NCBI GenBank assembly: GCA_016871415.1
Contig: VHDL01000007.1
Span: 1-64,000 of the forward strand
Length of the DNA: 64,000 nucleotides
Direction of reading: 5' to 3'
Source: Verrucomicrobiota bacterium
GTDB lineage: Bacteria; Verrucomicrobiota; Verrucomicrobiia; Opitutales; UBA953
In this document: piece by piece, positions 36,052-45,323 of the stretch
How the letters are laid out: each line of letters starts with the position of its first letter
Numbering within the stretch: the stretch's first letter is position 1
The notes under the pieces: generated by a model
Database searches by the model: none
What the model was told of the DNA's origin: nothing
Seen by the model: the letters and a program-made list of their open reading frames with translations, nothing else
Program-made: the position numbers and the translations under genes

Positions 36052-36572
36052 GCGAGGGCCGAGGCAGCGCAGGCGACGCCGAGCAGGATCAGGAATCCTC
36101 CGGCCGAGCGCCGGCGGAAGGATTCCGCCAGCACCCAGTCGCAATGACGGACAAAGGCGGGCGGCGAGGAAGCCCACCAGAGGCCGAAGACGACGAGGAA
36201 GCCGTAGCTGACCGAGGCAGCGAGCAGGCTATCCGGGAGGCGTCCGAAGCCTGCGTCCAAGACGTGGCGGGCGAGGAACATCATGGCCACGCCCAGCGCC
36301 CGGACCGGAAGGAGGTCGGGCATCGTGATCAGCGTGGCCAGACTGCAGACGACGAACCCGATGGCGACGGGCTCGCGCGGCAGGCCGGCCAGATCGGGGT
36401 CCGGCAGGTTCAGCAGCCACCAGCCGAACCACGCCGTCACCGTGAAGGTAAGGACGAGCGCGGCGGGGCGCGAACGCCGGAACGTCCTCAGCGGGGCGGC
36501 GTCGGAAAAAACGAACCATCCCGAAAGGAGAAGGAAGGCGGCGAGCGCGGCGTAGGCCTGGGCGAGGGTCAC
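36048..36572 (-). CDS. Uncharacterised integral membrane protein
   Basis: 174 residues with five probable membrane helices (about 5-22, 36-55, 70-88, 90-110 and 118-135) and a sixth near the C-terminus ([16 protein letters not shown]). The loops are short and partly basic (FRRSRPAAL, ESFRRRSAGG). No family was recognised. It is first in the run that continues with gmk, which it overlaps by four bases, and then polX. Nothing in the sequence suggests a transported substrate. Confidence 0.7.
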   Translation of the reverse strand: MTLAQAYAALAAFLLLSGWFVFSDAAPLRTFRRSRPAALVLTFTVTAWFGWWLLNLPDPDLAGLPREPVAIGFVVCSLATLITMPDLLPVRALGVAMMFLARHVLDAGFGRLPDSLLAASVSYGFLVVFGLWWASSPPAFVRHCDWVLAESFRRRSAGGFLILLGVACAASALA

Positions 36573-36621
36573 GTTGCGAAATTAGGACGGAGGGCGAGGG
36601 CGAAGCAACAAGGAGGTTGGG

Positions 36622-37629
36622 TCAGCGTGCGCGGAGACGGGCGGCCGCCCAGGCGGCGTGCTCCGCAACGACGGGATCCGGGTCGGCGAGCAGGGACTCG
36701 ACGGCCGGCAGGTCCTCGGCGCCGCCGACGTTACCGAGCACGGTGAGCGCGTTGCGCCGCCAGCGGGCGAGGCCCAGCCGCCGCACAGGCGTGCCCCGGA
36801 AATGGGCGAGGAAGGACTCCTCGGTCCAGCGGAGCGTGTCGCGGAGCGGAGGATGGGGCCGGGCGGCAAAGCGTTCCTCCCGGGTGCGTCGCGCCCAGCG
36901 GTTCCAAGGACACACGTCGAGGCAGTCGTCGCAGCCGAACACGCGGTCGCCGAGGGCCTCGCGGAACTCCTCGGGGATTGCGCCGCGATGCTCGATGGTG
37001 AGGTAGGCGAGGCAACGGCGCGCATCCAGACGGTAGGGCGCGACGATGGCGCGGGTCGGGCAGGCGGTGATGCAGCGGGTGCAGGTGCCGCACCGGTCCG
37101 GCTCGGGCGCGGACGCCGGTTCGAGCTCTAGGGTGGTCAGCACCACGCCGAGAAAGAGCCAGGTGCCGGCGCCCCGGTGGATCAGGATGGTGCTCTTGCC
37201 CTGCCACCCCAGGCCGGCGGCCGCGGCCACGGGCTTCTCGAGCACGGGCCCGGTGTCGACATAGGGCTTCTGCGCGCCGCCGAGGGCGCGCATCGCCGCG
37301 CAGAGGCGCTTGAGACGGCGCAGGATGACGGCGTGGTAGTCCGCGCCGAGGGCGTACTTGGCGATGCGGTAGCCGGCGGGCGGATGCGGCTGGTAGTAGT
37401 TGAGCCCGACGACGACGAGGCTGCGCGCCTCGGGCAGGACGCGGGTGGCGTCGGTGCGACGTCCGGGATCCTTGGCCAGCCAGTCCATGTCACCTTGCAT
37501 GCCGTCGGCAATCCAGCGGCGGAAGTAATCGGCGCGCACGTCGGCGTCGACCGGCGCCACGCCGAAGGCGTCGAACCCGAGGGCGAGCGCCTCGGCCTCG
37601 ATTCGCTCGCGTAACGCGCGTGGGTCCAC
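36622..37629 (-). CDS. queG: Epoxyqueuosine reductase
   Basis: 335 residues from the GTG at 37629, which follows the coaC stop by 4 bp. The N-terminal cobalamin-binding domain (about 1-170, with MDWLAKDPGRRTDATRVLP and VGLNYYQ) is followed by a two-cluster ferredoxin domain with CGTCTRCITACPTRAI and CDDCLDVCPWNRW, and then a HEAT-like helical C-terminus (NALTVLGNVGGAEDLPAVESLL). The enzyme reduces epoxyqueuosine to queuosine in the wobble position of tRNAs. The long open frame upstream of the GTG is antisense-like and lies over coaC. Confidence 0.94.
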   Translation of the reverse strand: MDPRALRERIEAEALALGFDAFGVAPVDADVRADYFRRWIADGMQGDMDWLAKDPGRRTDATRVLPEARSLVVVGLNYYQPHPPAGYRIAKYALGADYHAVILRRLKRLCAAMRALGGAQKPYVDTGPVLEKPVAAAAGLGWQGKSTILIHRGAGTWLFLGVVLTTLELEPASAPEPDRCGTCTRCITACPTRAIVAPYRLDARRCLAYLTIEHRGAIPEEFREALGDRVFGCDDCLDVCPWNRWARRTREERFAARPHPPLRDTLRWTEESFLAHFRGTPVRRLGLARWRRNALTVLGNVGGAEDLPAVESLLADPDPVVAEHAAWAAARLRAR

Positions 37630-37633
37630 GGCC

Positions 37634-38182
37634 TCAGCCCAAGACGGCCAGCGTGCGGGAGACGATCTCCTCCACCGGAGCCAACTTGCCGACTCCCTCG
37701 TAGCCGCAGGCGAGCATGCCCTCGGCCGGCTCGACCACCGCATGGCCGCGGCTGCGCAGGGTCTCGAGGTTCGCGCGGGTGGCGGGATGAGTCCACATCT
37801 TGCCGTTCATGGCCGGGCAGAGCAGCACGGGACCGCGATGGGCGAGATAGACACTGGTGAGAAAATCCGGCGCGAGGCCGTGGGCGAACTCGGCCAGGAC
37901 GTTGGCGGAAAGGGGCGCGACGAGAAGAAGGTCGGTCGTGTCGGCCACCTCGATGTGCCCGGGCGACGTCCCCTGCCCTTCTGACCAGAGATCGGAGGCC
38001 ACGGGGCGCCGGGAAAGCACCTGCAGGGTCATCGGGGTGATGAACTGGGCGGCGCCCCGGGTCATGACCACTTGGACCTCCGCTCCGAGCTTAATGAGCT
38101 GGGACGTCAGGTCGGCGGCCTTATAGGCCGCGATGGAGCCCGTGACCCCGAGGGTGATGCGCCTGCCTTCGAGCTGAGCCAT
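37634..38182 (-). CDS. coaC: Phosphopantothenoylcysteine decarboxylase, stand-alone flavoprotein
   Basis: 182 residues of the HFCD flavoprotein family. Motifs: [18 protein letters not shown] at the start, the FMN-binding [20 protein letters not shown], the active-site PAMNGKMW with its Asn, and the substrate clamp [10 protein letters not shown] with its Cys. The His residue lies in the [10 protein letters not shown] segment. It decarboxylates 4'-phosphopantothenoylcysteine in CoA synthesis. The CoaB synthetase domain normally fused to it is missing: the protein ends right after the CoaC domain and the next gene is queG. CoaB must be encoded elsewhere. Confidence 0.9.
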   Translation of the reverse strand: MAQLEGRRITLGVTGSIAAYKAADLTSQLIKLGAEVQVVMTRGAAQFITPMTLQVLSRRPVASDLWSEGQGTSPGHIEVADTTDLLLVAPLSANVLAEFAHGLAPDFLTSVYLAHRGPVLLCPAMNGKMWTHPATRANLETLRSRGHAVVEPAEGMLACGYEGVGKLAPVEEIVSRTLAVLG

Positions 38183-38311
38183 GAGAAAGGGAAAACTTGT
38201 CCGTCCCCCTGCGGTGAGGCGAGGCGAAAGGGGCCAGGCACCCCCGAAAAACGGCCAAAAACCCCTTTAAATCCCCTTTATTGGTTGCCATCGCCAGGTG
38301 GCGGGTTTGCG

Positions 38312-39820
38312 ATGCGGCCACTTATGCAATCCGACATCGGACTGATCGGGCTGGCCGTCATGGGACAGAACCTCGCCCTCAACATCGCCGACCACGGCTT
38401 CGCGATCTCGGTCTACAACCGGACGACGGCGAAGACGGACGAATTCGTGAAGGAGAACCCGAACACCCCGGGCAAGCTCACCGGCTGCCCGACGATGAAG
38501 GACTTCGCCGCCTCCCTGAAGAAGCCCCGTAAGGCCGTCATCTTGGTCAAGGCCGGCGGCCCGACTGATGCGGTCATCAACGAGCTGGTCTCGGTGTTTG
38601 AGACCGGCGACATCATCATCGACGGCGGCAATGCGCTCTGGACCGACACCATCCGCCGTGAAAGGGACCTCCGGGCCAAGGGCCTGCGCTTCATCGGCTC
38701 CGGCGTCTCCGGCGGCGAGGAAGGCGCCCGCTTCGGGCCGTCCCTCATGCCCGGCGGCGACCCCGCCGCCTGGGCCGAACTCAAGCCCATCTGGGAGGCG
38801 GTCGCCTCCAAGGTGGACGCCGTGACAGGCGTGGAGCTGACCGGCGCGAAGCCCGGCAAGCCCATCAAAGGCGGCGTGCCCTGCGTGACCCACATCGGAC
38901 CCGACGGCGCCGGCCACTACGTGAAGATGGTCCACAACGGCATCGAATACGGCGACATGCAGATGATCTGCGAGGCCTACGACCTGATGCGCGGCCTGCT
39001 CGGCATGACGCCCGACGAAATCGGCTCCGTGTTCGAGGAGTGGAACCAGGGCGACCTCAACTCCTTCCTCATCGAGATCACCGCCAAGGTGCTCAAGCAG
39101 AAGGATCCCGAGACCGGCCGTCCGCTGGTCGACGTCATCCTGGACACCGCCGGCCAGAAAGGCACGGGCAAGTGGACGAGCGCCAACGCCCTCGACATGG
39201 GCGTCGCCGCGCCGACCATCGCCGAAGCGGTCTTCGCCCGCTGCCTCTCCGCGGTGAAGGAGGAGCGCGTGGCCGCCGCCAAGGCGCTGCGCGGACCGAA
39301 GCGCGCCATGACGAACCCCGACCGCGCCAAGGTGGTCGCAATGATCCGCGACGCGCTCTACTGCTCCAAGATCTGCTCCTACGCGCAGGGCTTCCAGCTG
39401 ATGCGCGAGTCGCAGAACGAGTACAAGTGGAAGCTCAACTTCGGCGAGATCGCCCAGATCTGGCGCGGGGGCTGCATCATCCGCGCGCGCTTCCTGCAGA
39501 AGATCACCGAGGCCTTCGCCAAGAAGCCCCGCCTCGCCAACCTCCTGCTCGACCCATACTTCAAGAGGACCGTGCGCCAGGCGCAGAAGAACTGGCGTAA
39601 GGTGCTGGCGCTCGCGGTGAAGCACGGCATCCCGACGCCCTGCCTGGGCTCGGCACTCTCCTACTTCGACTCCTACCGCACGGAGTCGCTGCCGCAGAAC
39701 CTGCTGCAGGGACAGCGCGACTTCTTCGGCGCCCACACCTACGAGCGCGTCGACAAGCCGCGCGGCGAGTTCTACCACATCGACTGGCCGGATCCGGAGC
39801 GTCCGCAGTTCAAGGCCTGA
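38312..39820 (+). CDS. gnd: 6-Phosphogluconate dehydrogenase, decarboxylating
   Basis: 502 residues from the ATG at 38312, which has an AGGTGG ten bases upstream; the ATG at 38324 is an alternative. The NADP-binding fold has [12 protein letters not shown] and [12 protein letters not shown]; the substrate site includes [20 protein letters not shown] and the catalytic Lys region [16 protein letters not shown]; the C-terminal tail ends with [31 protein letters not shown] (positions about 450-480). It oxidises 6-phosphogluconate to ribulose 5-phosphate and CO2 in the pentose phosphate pathway. It stands alone between coaC and the exporter genes, with a hairpin after its stop. Confidence 0.96.
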   Translation: MRPLMQSDIGLIGLAVMGQNLALNIADHGFAISVYNRTTAKTDEFVKENPNTPGKLTGCPTMKDFAASLKKPRKAVILVKAGGPTDAVINELVSVFETGDIIIDGGNALWTDTIRRERDLRAKGLRFIGSGVSGGEEGARFGPSLMPGGDPAAWAELKPIWEAVASKVDAVTGVELTGAKPGKPIKGGVPCVTHIGPDGAGHYVKMVHNGIEYGDMQMICEAYDLMRGLLGMTPDEIGSVFEEWNQGDLNSFLIEITAKVLKQKDPETGRPLVDVILDTAGQKGTGKWTSANALDMGVAAPTIAEAVFARCLSAVKEERVAAAKALRGPKRAMTNPDRAKVVAMIRDALYCSKICSYAQGFQLMRESQNEYKWKLNFGEIAQIWRGGCIIRARFLQKITEAFAKKPRLANLLLDPYFKRTVRQAQKNWRKVLALAVKHGIPTPCLGSALSYFDSYRTESLPQNLLQGQRDFFGAHTYERVDKPRGEFYHIDWPDPERPQFKA

Positions 39821-39823
39821 CCC

Positions 39824-39849
39824 GAAGGGCCCCCAGAAGGGAGCCCTTC
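39824..39849. terminator. Stem-loop between gnd and the TolC-like gene
   Basis: GAAGGGC pairs perfectly with GCCCTTC around a 12-base interior that can add three more G-C pairs. It begins 3 bp after the gnd stop, in the 42-bp gap between two convergent genes. There is no T run on either side, so it is a weak or Rho-independent-like barrier at best. Confidence 0.45.
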
Positions 39850-39862
39850 CTGCGTCCCGGGG

Positions 39863-41239
39863 TCACCGCGGCTCGCTCCAGCCGCCGCCGGTCGCCGCGG
39901 CAAGACGGACGGCCGCCTGCCGGCGCTCCCAGACGACGCCGGCGAGGGTGCGCCGGGCGAGGGCCTCGTCGCGGGCGTTGGCGATGACCTCGGCCTCGGA
40001 GGCGACGCCGGCGCGATGGCGTACCTCGGCGTTGCGGAGGCGGTCGCGGGCGGCCTCAACGACGCGGGCGGTCAGCTCCTCCTGCAGGGCGAGCTCACGG
40101 AGGTCGGCCAGAGCGTCCTCGACCTCACGGAAGGCGTTGAGCACGGCGCGGGTCCATTCGGCGGCGGCGCCGTCCAAGCGCGCGCGCGCGGCCTCGAGTC
40201 CAGCCTCGCGACGGCCAGCGTCGAACAGCGGCAGGTCCACGGTGGGCGCCAGGCTCCAGAATCCGGCCGCGCCTTTCCCGATGCGCGACGCGGGGTCGGC
40301 CTGCCAGCCGGCCTGACCGCCGAGGGTGACGGAAGGATAGAAGTCGGCCAGCGCGGCGCCCTCGCGCGCGACAGCGGCGTCGAAGCGCGCGGCGGCGGCG
40401 GCGAGATCGGGCCGGCGCAAGAGAAGGTCGGATGGAAGTCCGGGTCCGAACGTGGGCATAGCGGCCGGCGCGCCCGAGGCGGGCAGCGCGAACCCGGGGT
40501 CGGCGGCGATGAGCGCGCGGAGCGCGTTCTCAGCGGCGGCGAGCCGGCGGAGCCCCAGGCCCTCGTCGACCTTGGCCTGCGCGGCGGCGAGACGCGCGGA
40601 GGACAGCGGATCCCCGGGCAGGATGCCGGCGGCGACAGACTTCTCCAGAATGCGCATCTCGCGTTCGCGCGCGATGAACTCCTGTGAGAGGCACGCGGCC
40701 TGCTCACGGGCGGCGCGCACGGCGAACCAAAGGCGTGCGACTTCGGCGGTGAGGGCGAGGTCGGCCTGATCGGAGGTGAGCGCAGCGGCGCGCGCGTCCT
40801 CGGCGGCGGCGCGCACGGCGGACGCCTGACGGCCCCAAAAGTCCAGCTCCCAGGAGGCGCGCAGGCCGACCGCGGTGACGTCGGTGCGGCGCGGGATGCC
40901 GGGCGGGAAACGGCCGTTGGCGACCGAGATGCGGGAGGACTCGACGCCGGCCGACGCGGTGAGGGCGGGTTCGTCGCCGGCCCCTTCGGCGCGCAGAAGG
41001 GCGAGCGCCTCGCGATGACGGGCGCGGGCGACGGCGAGGTCGGGCGACACCCTGCGGGCGCGCACGACGAGCTCCTTGAGCGCAGGGTCGGCGAAGGCCT
41101 CGGTCCAGCCGGCGCCGGCGGGCGCGCCCGCGGCGGTGAAGGCCATGGGCGCGACGGGTGCCGCGGGCTTCACGCCCGGGGCACCCGCGCAACCGGCCAG
41201 GAGCGCCAACGCGAGGATGAGCTCACTTCTTGGCGGCAT
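39863..41239 (-). CDS. Outer-membrane efflux lipoprotein, NodT/TolC family
   Basis: 458 residues. The signal peptide ends in a lipobox (ILALALLAGCAG, Cys about 16). Two TolC repeats follow, each with the long helical hairpins and the short barrel strand; examples are ALKELVVRARRVSPDLAVARARHREA, LLLRRPDLAAAAARFDAAVAREGAALADFYPSVTL and WTRAVLNAFREVEDALADLREL (quoted by position, about 52, 270 and 355). It forms the outer-membrane duct of a tripartite exporter. It is the last gene of a four-gene operon with an HlyD adaptor, an ABC ATPase and a permease; its start overlaps the adaptor end by 17 bases. Confidence 0.9.
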   Translation of the reverse strand: MPPRSELILALALLAGCAGAPGVKPAAPVAPMAFTAAGAPAGAGWTEAFADPALKELVVRARRVSPDLAVARARHREALALLRAEGAGDEPALTASAGVESSRISVANGRFPPGIPRRTDVTAVGLRASWELDFWGRQASAVRAAAEDARAAALTSDQADLALTAEVARLWFAVRAAREQAACLSQEFIAREREMRILEKSVAAGILPGDPLSSARLAAAQAKVDEGLGLRRLAAAENALRALIAADPGFALPASGAPAAMPTFGPGLPSDLLLRRPDLAAAAARFDAAVAREGAALADFYPSVTLGGQAGWQADPASRIGKGAAGFWSLAPTVDLPLFDAGRREAGLEAARARLDGAAAEWTRAVLNAFREVEDALADLRELALQEELTARVVEAARDRLRNAEVRHRAGVASEAEVIANARDEALARRTLAGVVWERRQAAVRLAAATGGGWSEPR

Positions 41240-42140
41240 CGGGGGAAGCGTCGATGAAAACGTCCATCTGCTGACCGACGAACACCGAGCGGCCGGTCGG
41301 ACGCTCGAACTGGTAGATGACCTGGAGTACGCGGGTGTCGACGCGCTCGACGCTGCCGCCGGTCAGCGAGACCTTGGGCACGACGAAGGGCTCGATGCGC
41401 ACGAACTTGAGCGGGATGGCGCGACCGGCCTCGTCGCGGACGGACTCGCCCTTGAGGAAGCCGTGCGCAGGCAACCCTTCTCGCACCCGCGGGGCGAGCT
41501 GCTCATCGACGTCGCAACGAATCTGGAGGCGGGTGATGTCGCCGAGCACGGCCGGAGATCGGCCGCCGGAGGCGACATACTCGCCAGCCCGGACGTTGAC
41601 CTGCAGGACCGTAGCGTCGATGGGGGAGCGCAGGACCATGCGGTCGAGCTGCACCTCGGTCTGACGGAGCTGGGCGCGAGCGAGCTCGAGACGTGCGCGG
41701 GCCTCCTTGGCCGCGGCGCGGTAGCCGACCAGTTCGCCGGCGCTGACCGCGCCGCCATCCTTAATCGTCTCCCAGCGGCGTACCTGGTCCTCGGCGCGTT
41801 CGGCGACCGCCTCGGCAGCCGAAACCGTCGCGGCGAGCACCGCGCGCTGGGCCTCGAGGTCGCGCGTGTCGAGGGTGATGACCGGATCGCCGGCGCGCAC
41901 GCGGTCCCAGACCCTGACGTGCACCTTGGCGACCGTTCCCGGCACCGGGGCGCCGAGCAAGGTGTTCTCGGCGACCGCCTCGACCAGACCAGCGGCGGCG
42001 ATGAGCCCATCCTTCTCGCGGACCGCGGGGCGGTAGGGCGGCGGCTGGACGGGCTTCTCGTCGGCGGTGCCGCGGGTGAGCTGGAGCGCGGCGACCGCAC
42101 CGGCGGCGGCGAGCAGGTAGAGCAGGATGCGTGGCTTCAT
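41223..42140 (-). CDS. HlyD family periplasmic adaptor of ABC exporter
   Basis: 305 residues. An N-terminal membrane anchor (RILLYLLAAAGAVAAL) precedes a split lipoyl-type domain (AAAGLVEAVAENTLLGAPVPG and VLRSPIDATVLQVNVRAGEYV), the alpha-helical hairpin (about 95-165) and a beta-barrel domain (LQIRCDVDEQLAPRVREG). The adaptor bridges the inner-membrane ABC permease to the TolC-type duct in the periplasm. The order permease, ATPase, adaptor, duct is that of DevBCA/MacAB-like systems, which export lipids, peptides or drugs. The substrate is not predictable from these sequences. Confidence 0.9.
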   Translation of the reverse strand: MKPRILLYLLAAAGAVAALQLTRGTADEKPVQPPPYRPAVREKDGLIAAAGLVEAVAENTLLGAPVPGTVAKVHVRVWDRVRAGDPVITLDTRDLEAQRAVLAATVSAAEAVAERAEDQVRRWETIKDGGAVSAGELVGYRAAAKEARARLELARAQLRQTEVQLDRMVLRSPIDATVLQVNVRAGEYVASGGRSPAVLGDITRLQIRCDVDEQLAPRVREGLPAHGFLKGESVRDEAGRAIPLKFVRIEPFVVPKVSLTGGSVERVDTRVLQVIYQFERPTGRSVFVGQQMDVFIDASPDAAKK

Positions 42141-42146
42141 GAAAGT

Positions 42147-42871
<725 letters not shown>

Positions 42872-42875
<4 letters not shown>

Positions 42876-44062
42876 CCGCGGAAGACGGTGGAGGCGTCGA
42901 CGCGCGACACCTTGACGATGCCGATGAGCGCGGACACCAGGCTGATGCCAAGGATGAAGGCCAGCGTGGCCCACAGCACCTGGGGGAACATGACGAAGGG
43001 CGGCATGCCCTTCTCAATCATCACGCGTCCGATGGCCTGAGCCATGCCGGCGCCAAGGCCGAAGCCGAGCAGGCCCGCGACCAGCGCCTGGAAGACCAGC
43101 ATGCGCGACAGCAGGCCCATGCCGGCACCCATCGCCTTGATTGCGGCAAAGTAGCGGAGGTTCTCCAGCACGAAAGAGTAGAAGGTCTGCCCGGAGATTG
43201 CGATGCCCACGAAGAGGCCGAGGGCCACGGCGGTGCCGAAGGAGAACGGGATACCCGTGTTGCGCCAGAACCACCAGAAGGTGTGGCGGGCGAGGCTGCG
43301 TTCGGACCAGTCCCAGATGACCGTGTCGGAAGTCCAGGCGCGCAGGCCGGTCCCACGCTCGATCCGGTCGCAGAGTTCGGCGGGCGTCACGCCAGCGTAG
43401 GGCTCGACGAGCATGAAGCTCAGAGTGCGACGGGCGCCGAGGGTGTAGGCCTTGGCGCGGTCGTAGGTGGTGTAGGCGAAGGGCCCACCGGTGAACGCCC
43501 GGCGCACGCGGCAGATGCCGACGATGCGGGCCTCGACGTCGTTGATCTCAAAGGTGTCTCCGGGACGCAGGGGTCGCGTGGTGACGGCTCCGTCAAGGGC
43601 GACCTCGGTGCGGCTCATCAGCTGCGCACCCCATTCGTCGATCATGACGGTGTTGGGGAGGCGGAGGTCCTCGATGCGGCCCTGCACGATTTCGGCGGGC
43701 GCGCCGGCGAAGGTGTCGGCGTCGAGGCCGACCAGCGTCACGAGCTTGAAGTTACCGTCCGGCATCCGCGCCTGGAGGAAGGAGGTGTGAAGCGGCGCGG
43801 CCCAGGAGACGCCATCGACGGACCTGACGCGGCTGAGGTCGGTGTCACGCATCGGCTTGGCGTCGTTGACCTGCTCGACCATCGGGTCGCTGACCCAGAC
43901 CTTGGCCCGGATGTTCACCACGGGGGTGTACGTCCAGCTCATGATGCCGAAGAAGACCGAGGTCTGCTGGGCCATTAGGAGCGCCGAGAAGCTTAGGCCG
44001 CAGAGCAGCATCGCCAACTTGCCCCGGTCCCCGAAGAGCATGTTGAGGGCGAGGCGATACAT
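42872..44062 (-). CDS. FtsX-like ABC permease, MacB/DevC type
   Basis: 396 residues from the ATG at 44062 (MYRLALNMLFGDRG); a TTG at 44089 would add nine residues. One membrane helix near the N-terminus (LAMLLCGLSFSALLMAQQTSVFFG) is followed by a periplasmic domain of about 220 residues and three C-terminal helices (about 275-300, 320-345 and 365-390), the FtsX/MacB permease plan. The N-terminal GDRGKLAMLLCGLSFSALLM segment recalls DevC-type permeases. It starts the exporter operon and is separated from the upstream small membrane protein by about 85 bp in which no strong promoter was evident. Confidence 0.88.
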
Positions 44063-44149
44063 CGTGGCGGAAGTCGGTGTCACCGCCAAACCAGCGTCAG
44101 GTCAACGGGAAGTCAAACGGATGAGCCGATGACCCGGCCGCGACGGATG

Positions 44150-44518
44150 TCACTTGATCAGCCAGAGCGACTTCGTGAAGGCGGGACCCCAGGAAGCGTT
44201 TACGGCCCAGGCGGCGACCAGCAGGACCAGCGCAAGCGAGAAGCAGCGGACGACCTTGGCCTTGTCCTCGCTCTTGGCGCCGGCGTGCAGCAGACCGACG
44301 GAGCCCAGGGCGAAGATAGGATGTAGCCAGGAGACATTGCGCGCATCCGGCTGCAGCACGACGATCAGGCCGATGATGAGGTTGATGTCGACGAGGACGG
44401 CGACGATGCGCTGCAGGCGGGTGTTGGGTCCCTTGACGAGCGCGTTCACCACCACGATCAGGATAAGAAGCAGCAGGAGCGAGCCGTAGTGCTTGTGGAT
44501 GGCGAAGAGCGGATTCAT
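44150..44518 (-). CDS. Small integral membrane protein, about four helices
   Basis: 122 residues with four hydrophobic segments: SLLLLLILIVVVNALV, IVAVLVDINLIIGLIVVL, HPIFALGSVGLLHAG and CFSLALVLLVAAWAV. The NPLFAIHKHYGSLLL start and the His residues near helix ends resemble small haem or redox membrane proteins, but no clear ligand set or family was recognised. It is transcribed with the exporter operon downstream, about 85 bp away, and may or may not be part of it. Confidence 0.65.
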   Translation of the reverse strand: MNPLFAIHKHYGSLLLLLILIVVVNALVKGPNTRLQRIVAVLVDINLIIGLIVVLQPDARNVSWLHPIFALGSVGLLHAGAKSEDKAKVVRCFSLALVLLVAAWAVNASWGPAFTKSLWLIK

Positions 44519-44569
44519 GTATGGGAGCGTGGGGGCGTTCCCCGCGACTTCAAGCCCTCGCCGCGGGTT

Positions 44570-45277
44570 TCATCGTTCCTCGGGGAAAAGGCGGAGGAAG
44601 AGCCGCGCGGCCAACGTCGCACCCAGGAGCTGGCAAAACAGCTGGCCGGCCGTACGCGGGAAGGCCTTGGCTAGGAAGGTCCATTCGCGGGCGAAGTCGG
44701 CGAGCACGGAGCCCTCGGAACCGAAGGCAGAGGCGGGGCCCTTGATCTGCGAGGCCAGGGTCACGGCCGGATTGAGAAACGGAGCGTTGGCCGAGAACAT
44801 GCCGGCAGCGCCGAGCACGGTGAGCGCGATCGCCACGCCGTAATAGCCGTTGCCGGCGGTAAGACGGGACGTGGCCACCATGAGAATCACGAAGGCGAGC
44901 AGACCAGTACCGAGGGTCTCGGCGACGGCGAGTGAAAGGAAGCCTTCGAAGACGGAGGCGGGCATCGTAGCGGCGAGGGCGGCGGCGCGCTCAGGGTCGT
45001 AGTCCACCAGCAGGCCGGCCAGCAGGCCCGCGGCCGTGGCGGCGAGCAGCTGGATGAAGACGTAGGACACGAGCCCGCCCTTCGGCATGCGGCCGCGCAG
45101 GCGGAAGGCCAGGCTGACGGCGGGATTGTAATGAGCGCCAGAGACGGGGCCGCCCACGTAGACCAGGGCGCAGAGCAGCGCGGCCACCAGGAGGGGAGCG
45201 CCTGCCCCCTCGGTCATCGTGACGGCCAGGCAGAGGAAGAAGGTACCGAGGGTCTCGAAGGCCAGTTTGACTCGCAT
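44570..45277 (-). CDS. Aquaporin/MIP family channel
   Basis: 235 residues with six membrane helices and both half-helix motifs: SGAHYNPAVSLAF (first NPA, about residue 51) and APFLNPAVTLASQ (second NPA, about residue 169). It belongs to the major intrinsic protein family and conducts water or small uncharged solutes across the inner membrane. An ETLGTFFLCLAVTMTEG start and a second ETLGTGLLAFV show the usual internal duplication. Which solute it favours cannot be read, as the selectivity filter would need alignment. It is flanked by genes on the same strand but with gaps of about 50 bp on each side. Confidence 0.92.
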   Translation of the reverse strand: MRVKLAFETLGTFFLCLAVTMTEGAGAPLLVAALLCALVYVGGPVSGAHYNPAVSLAFRLRGRMPKGGLVSYVFIQLLAATAAGLLAGLLVDYDPERAAALAATMPASVFEGFLSLAVAETLGTGLLAFVILMVATSRLTAGNGYYGVAIALTVLGAAGMFSANAPFLNPAVTLASQIKGPASAFGSEGSVLADFAREWTFLAKAFPRTAGQLFCQLLGATLAARLFLRLFPEER

Positions 45278-45323
45278 GGAGGATTGTCGCCGCGGGCCCG
45301 CGGCCGCTCAAGGCGGTAATCTC

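Noticed and set aside
38267-39778. 503-codon frame antisense to gnd
   Set aside because: gnd beneath is conserved end to end; the antisense product has no motifs.
45289-45304. 16-bp perfect palindrome GCCGCGGGCCCGCGGC between the aquaporin and the glycosidase-like gene
   Set aside because: Composed only of G and C in a GC-rich genome, no T run and no known operator; could be a weak hairpin but not supported as a terminator.
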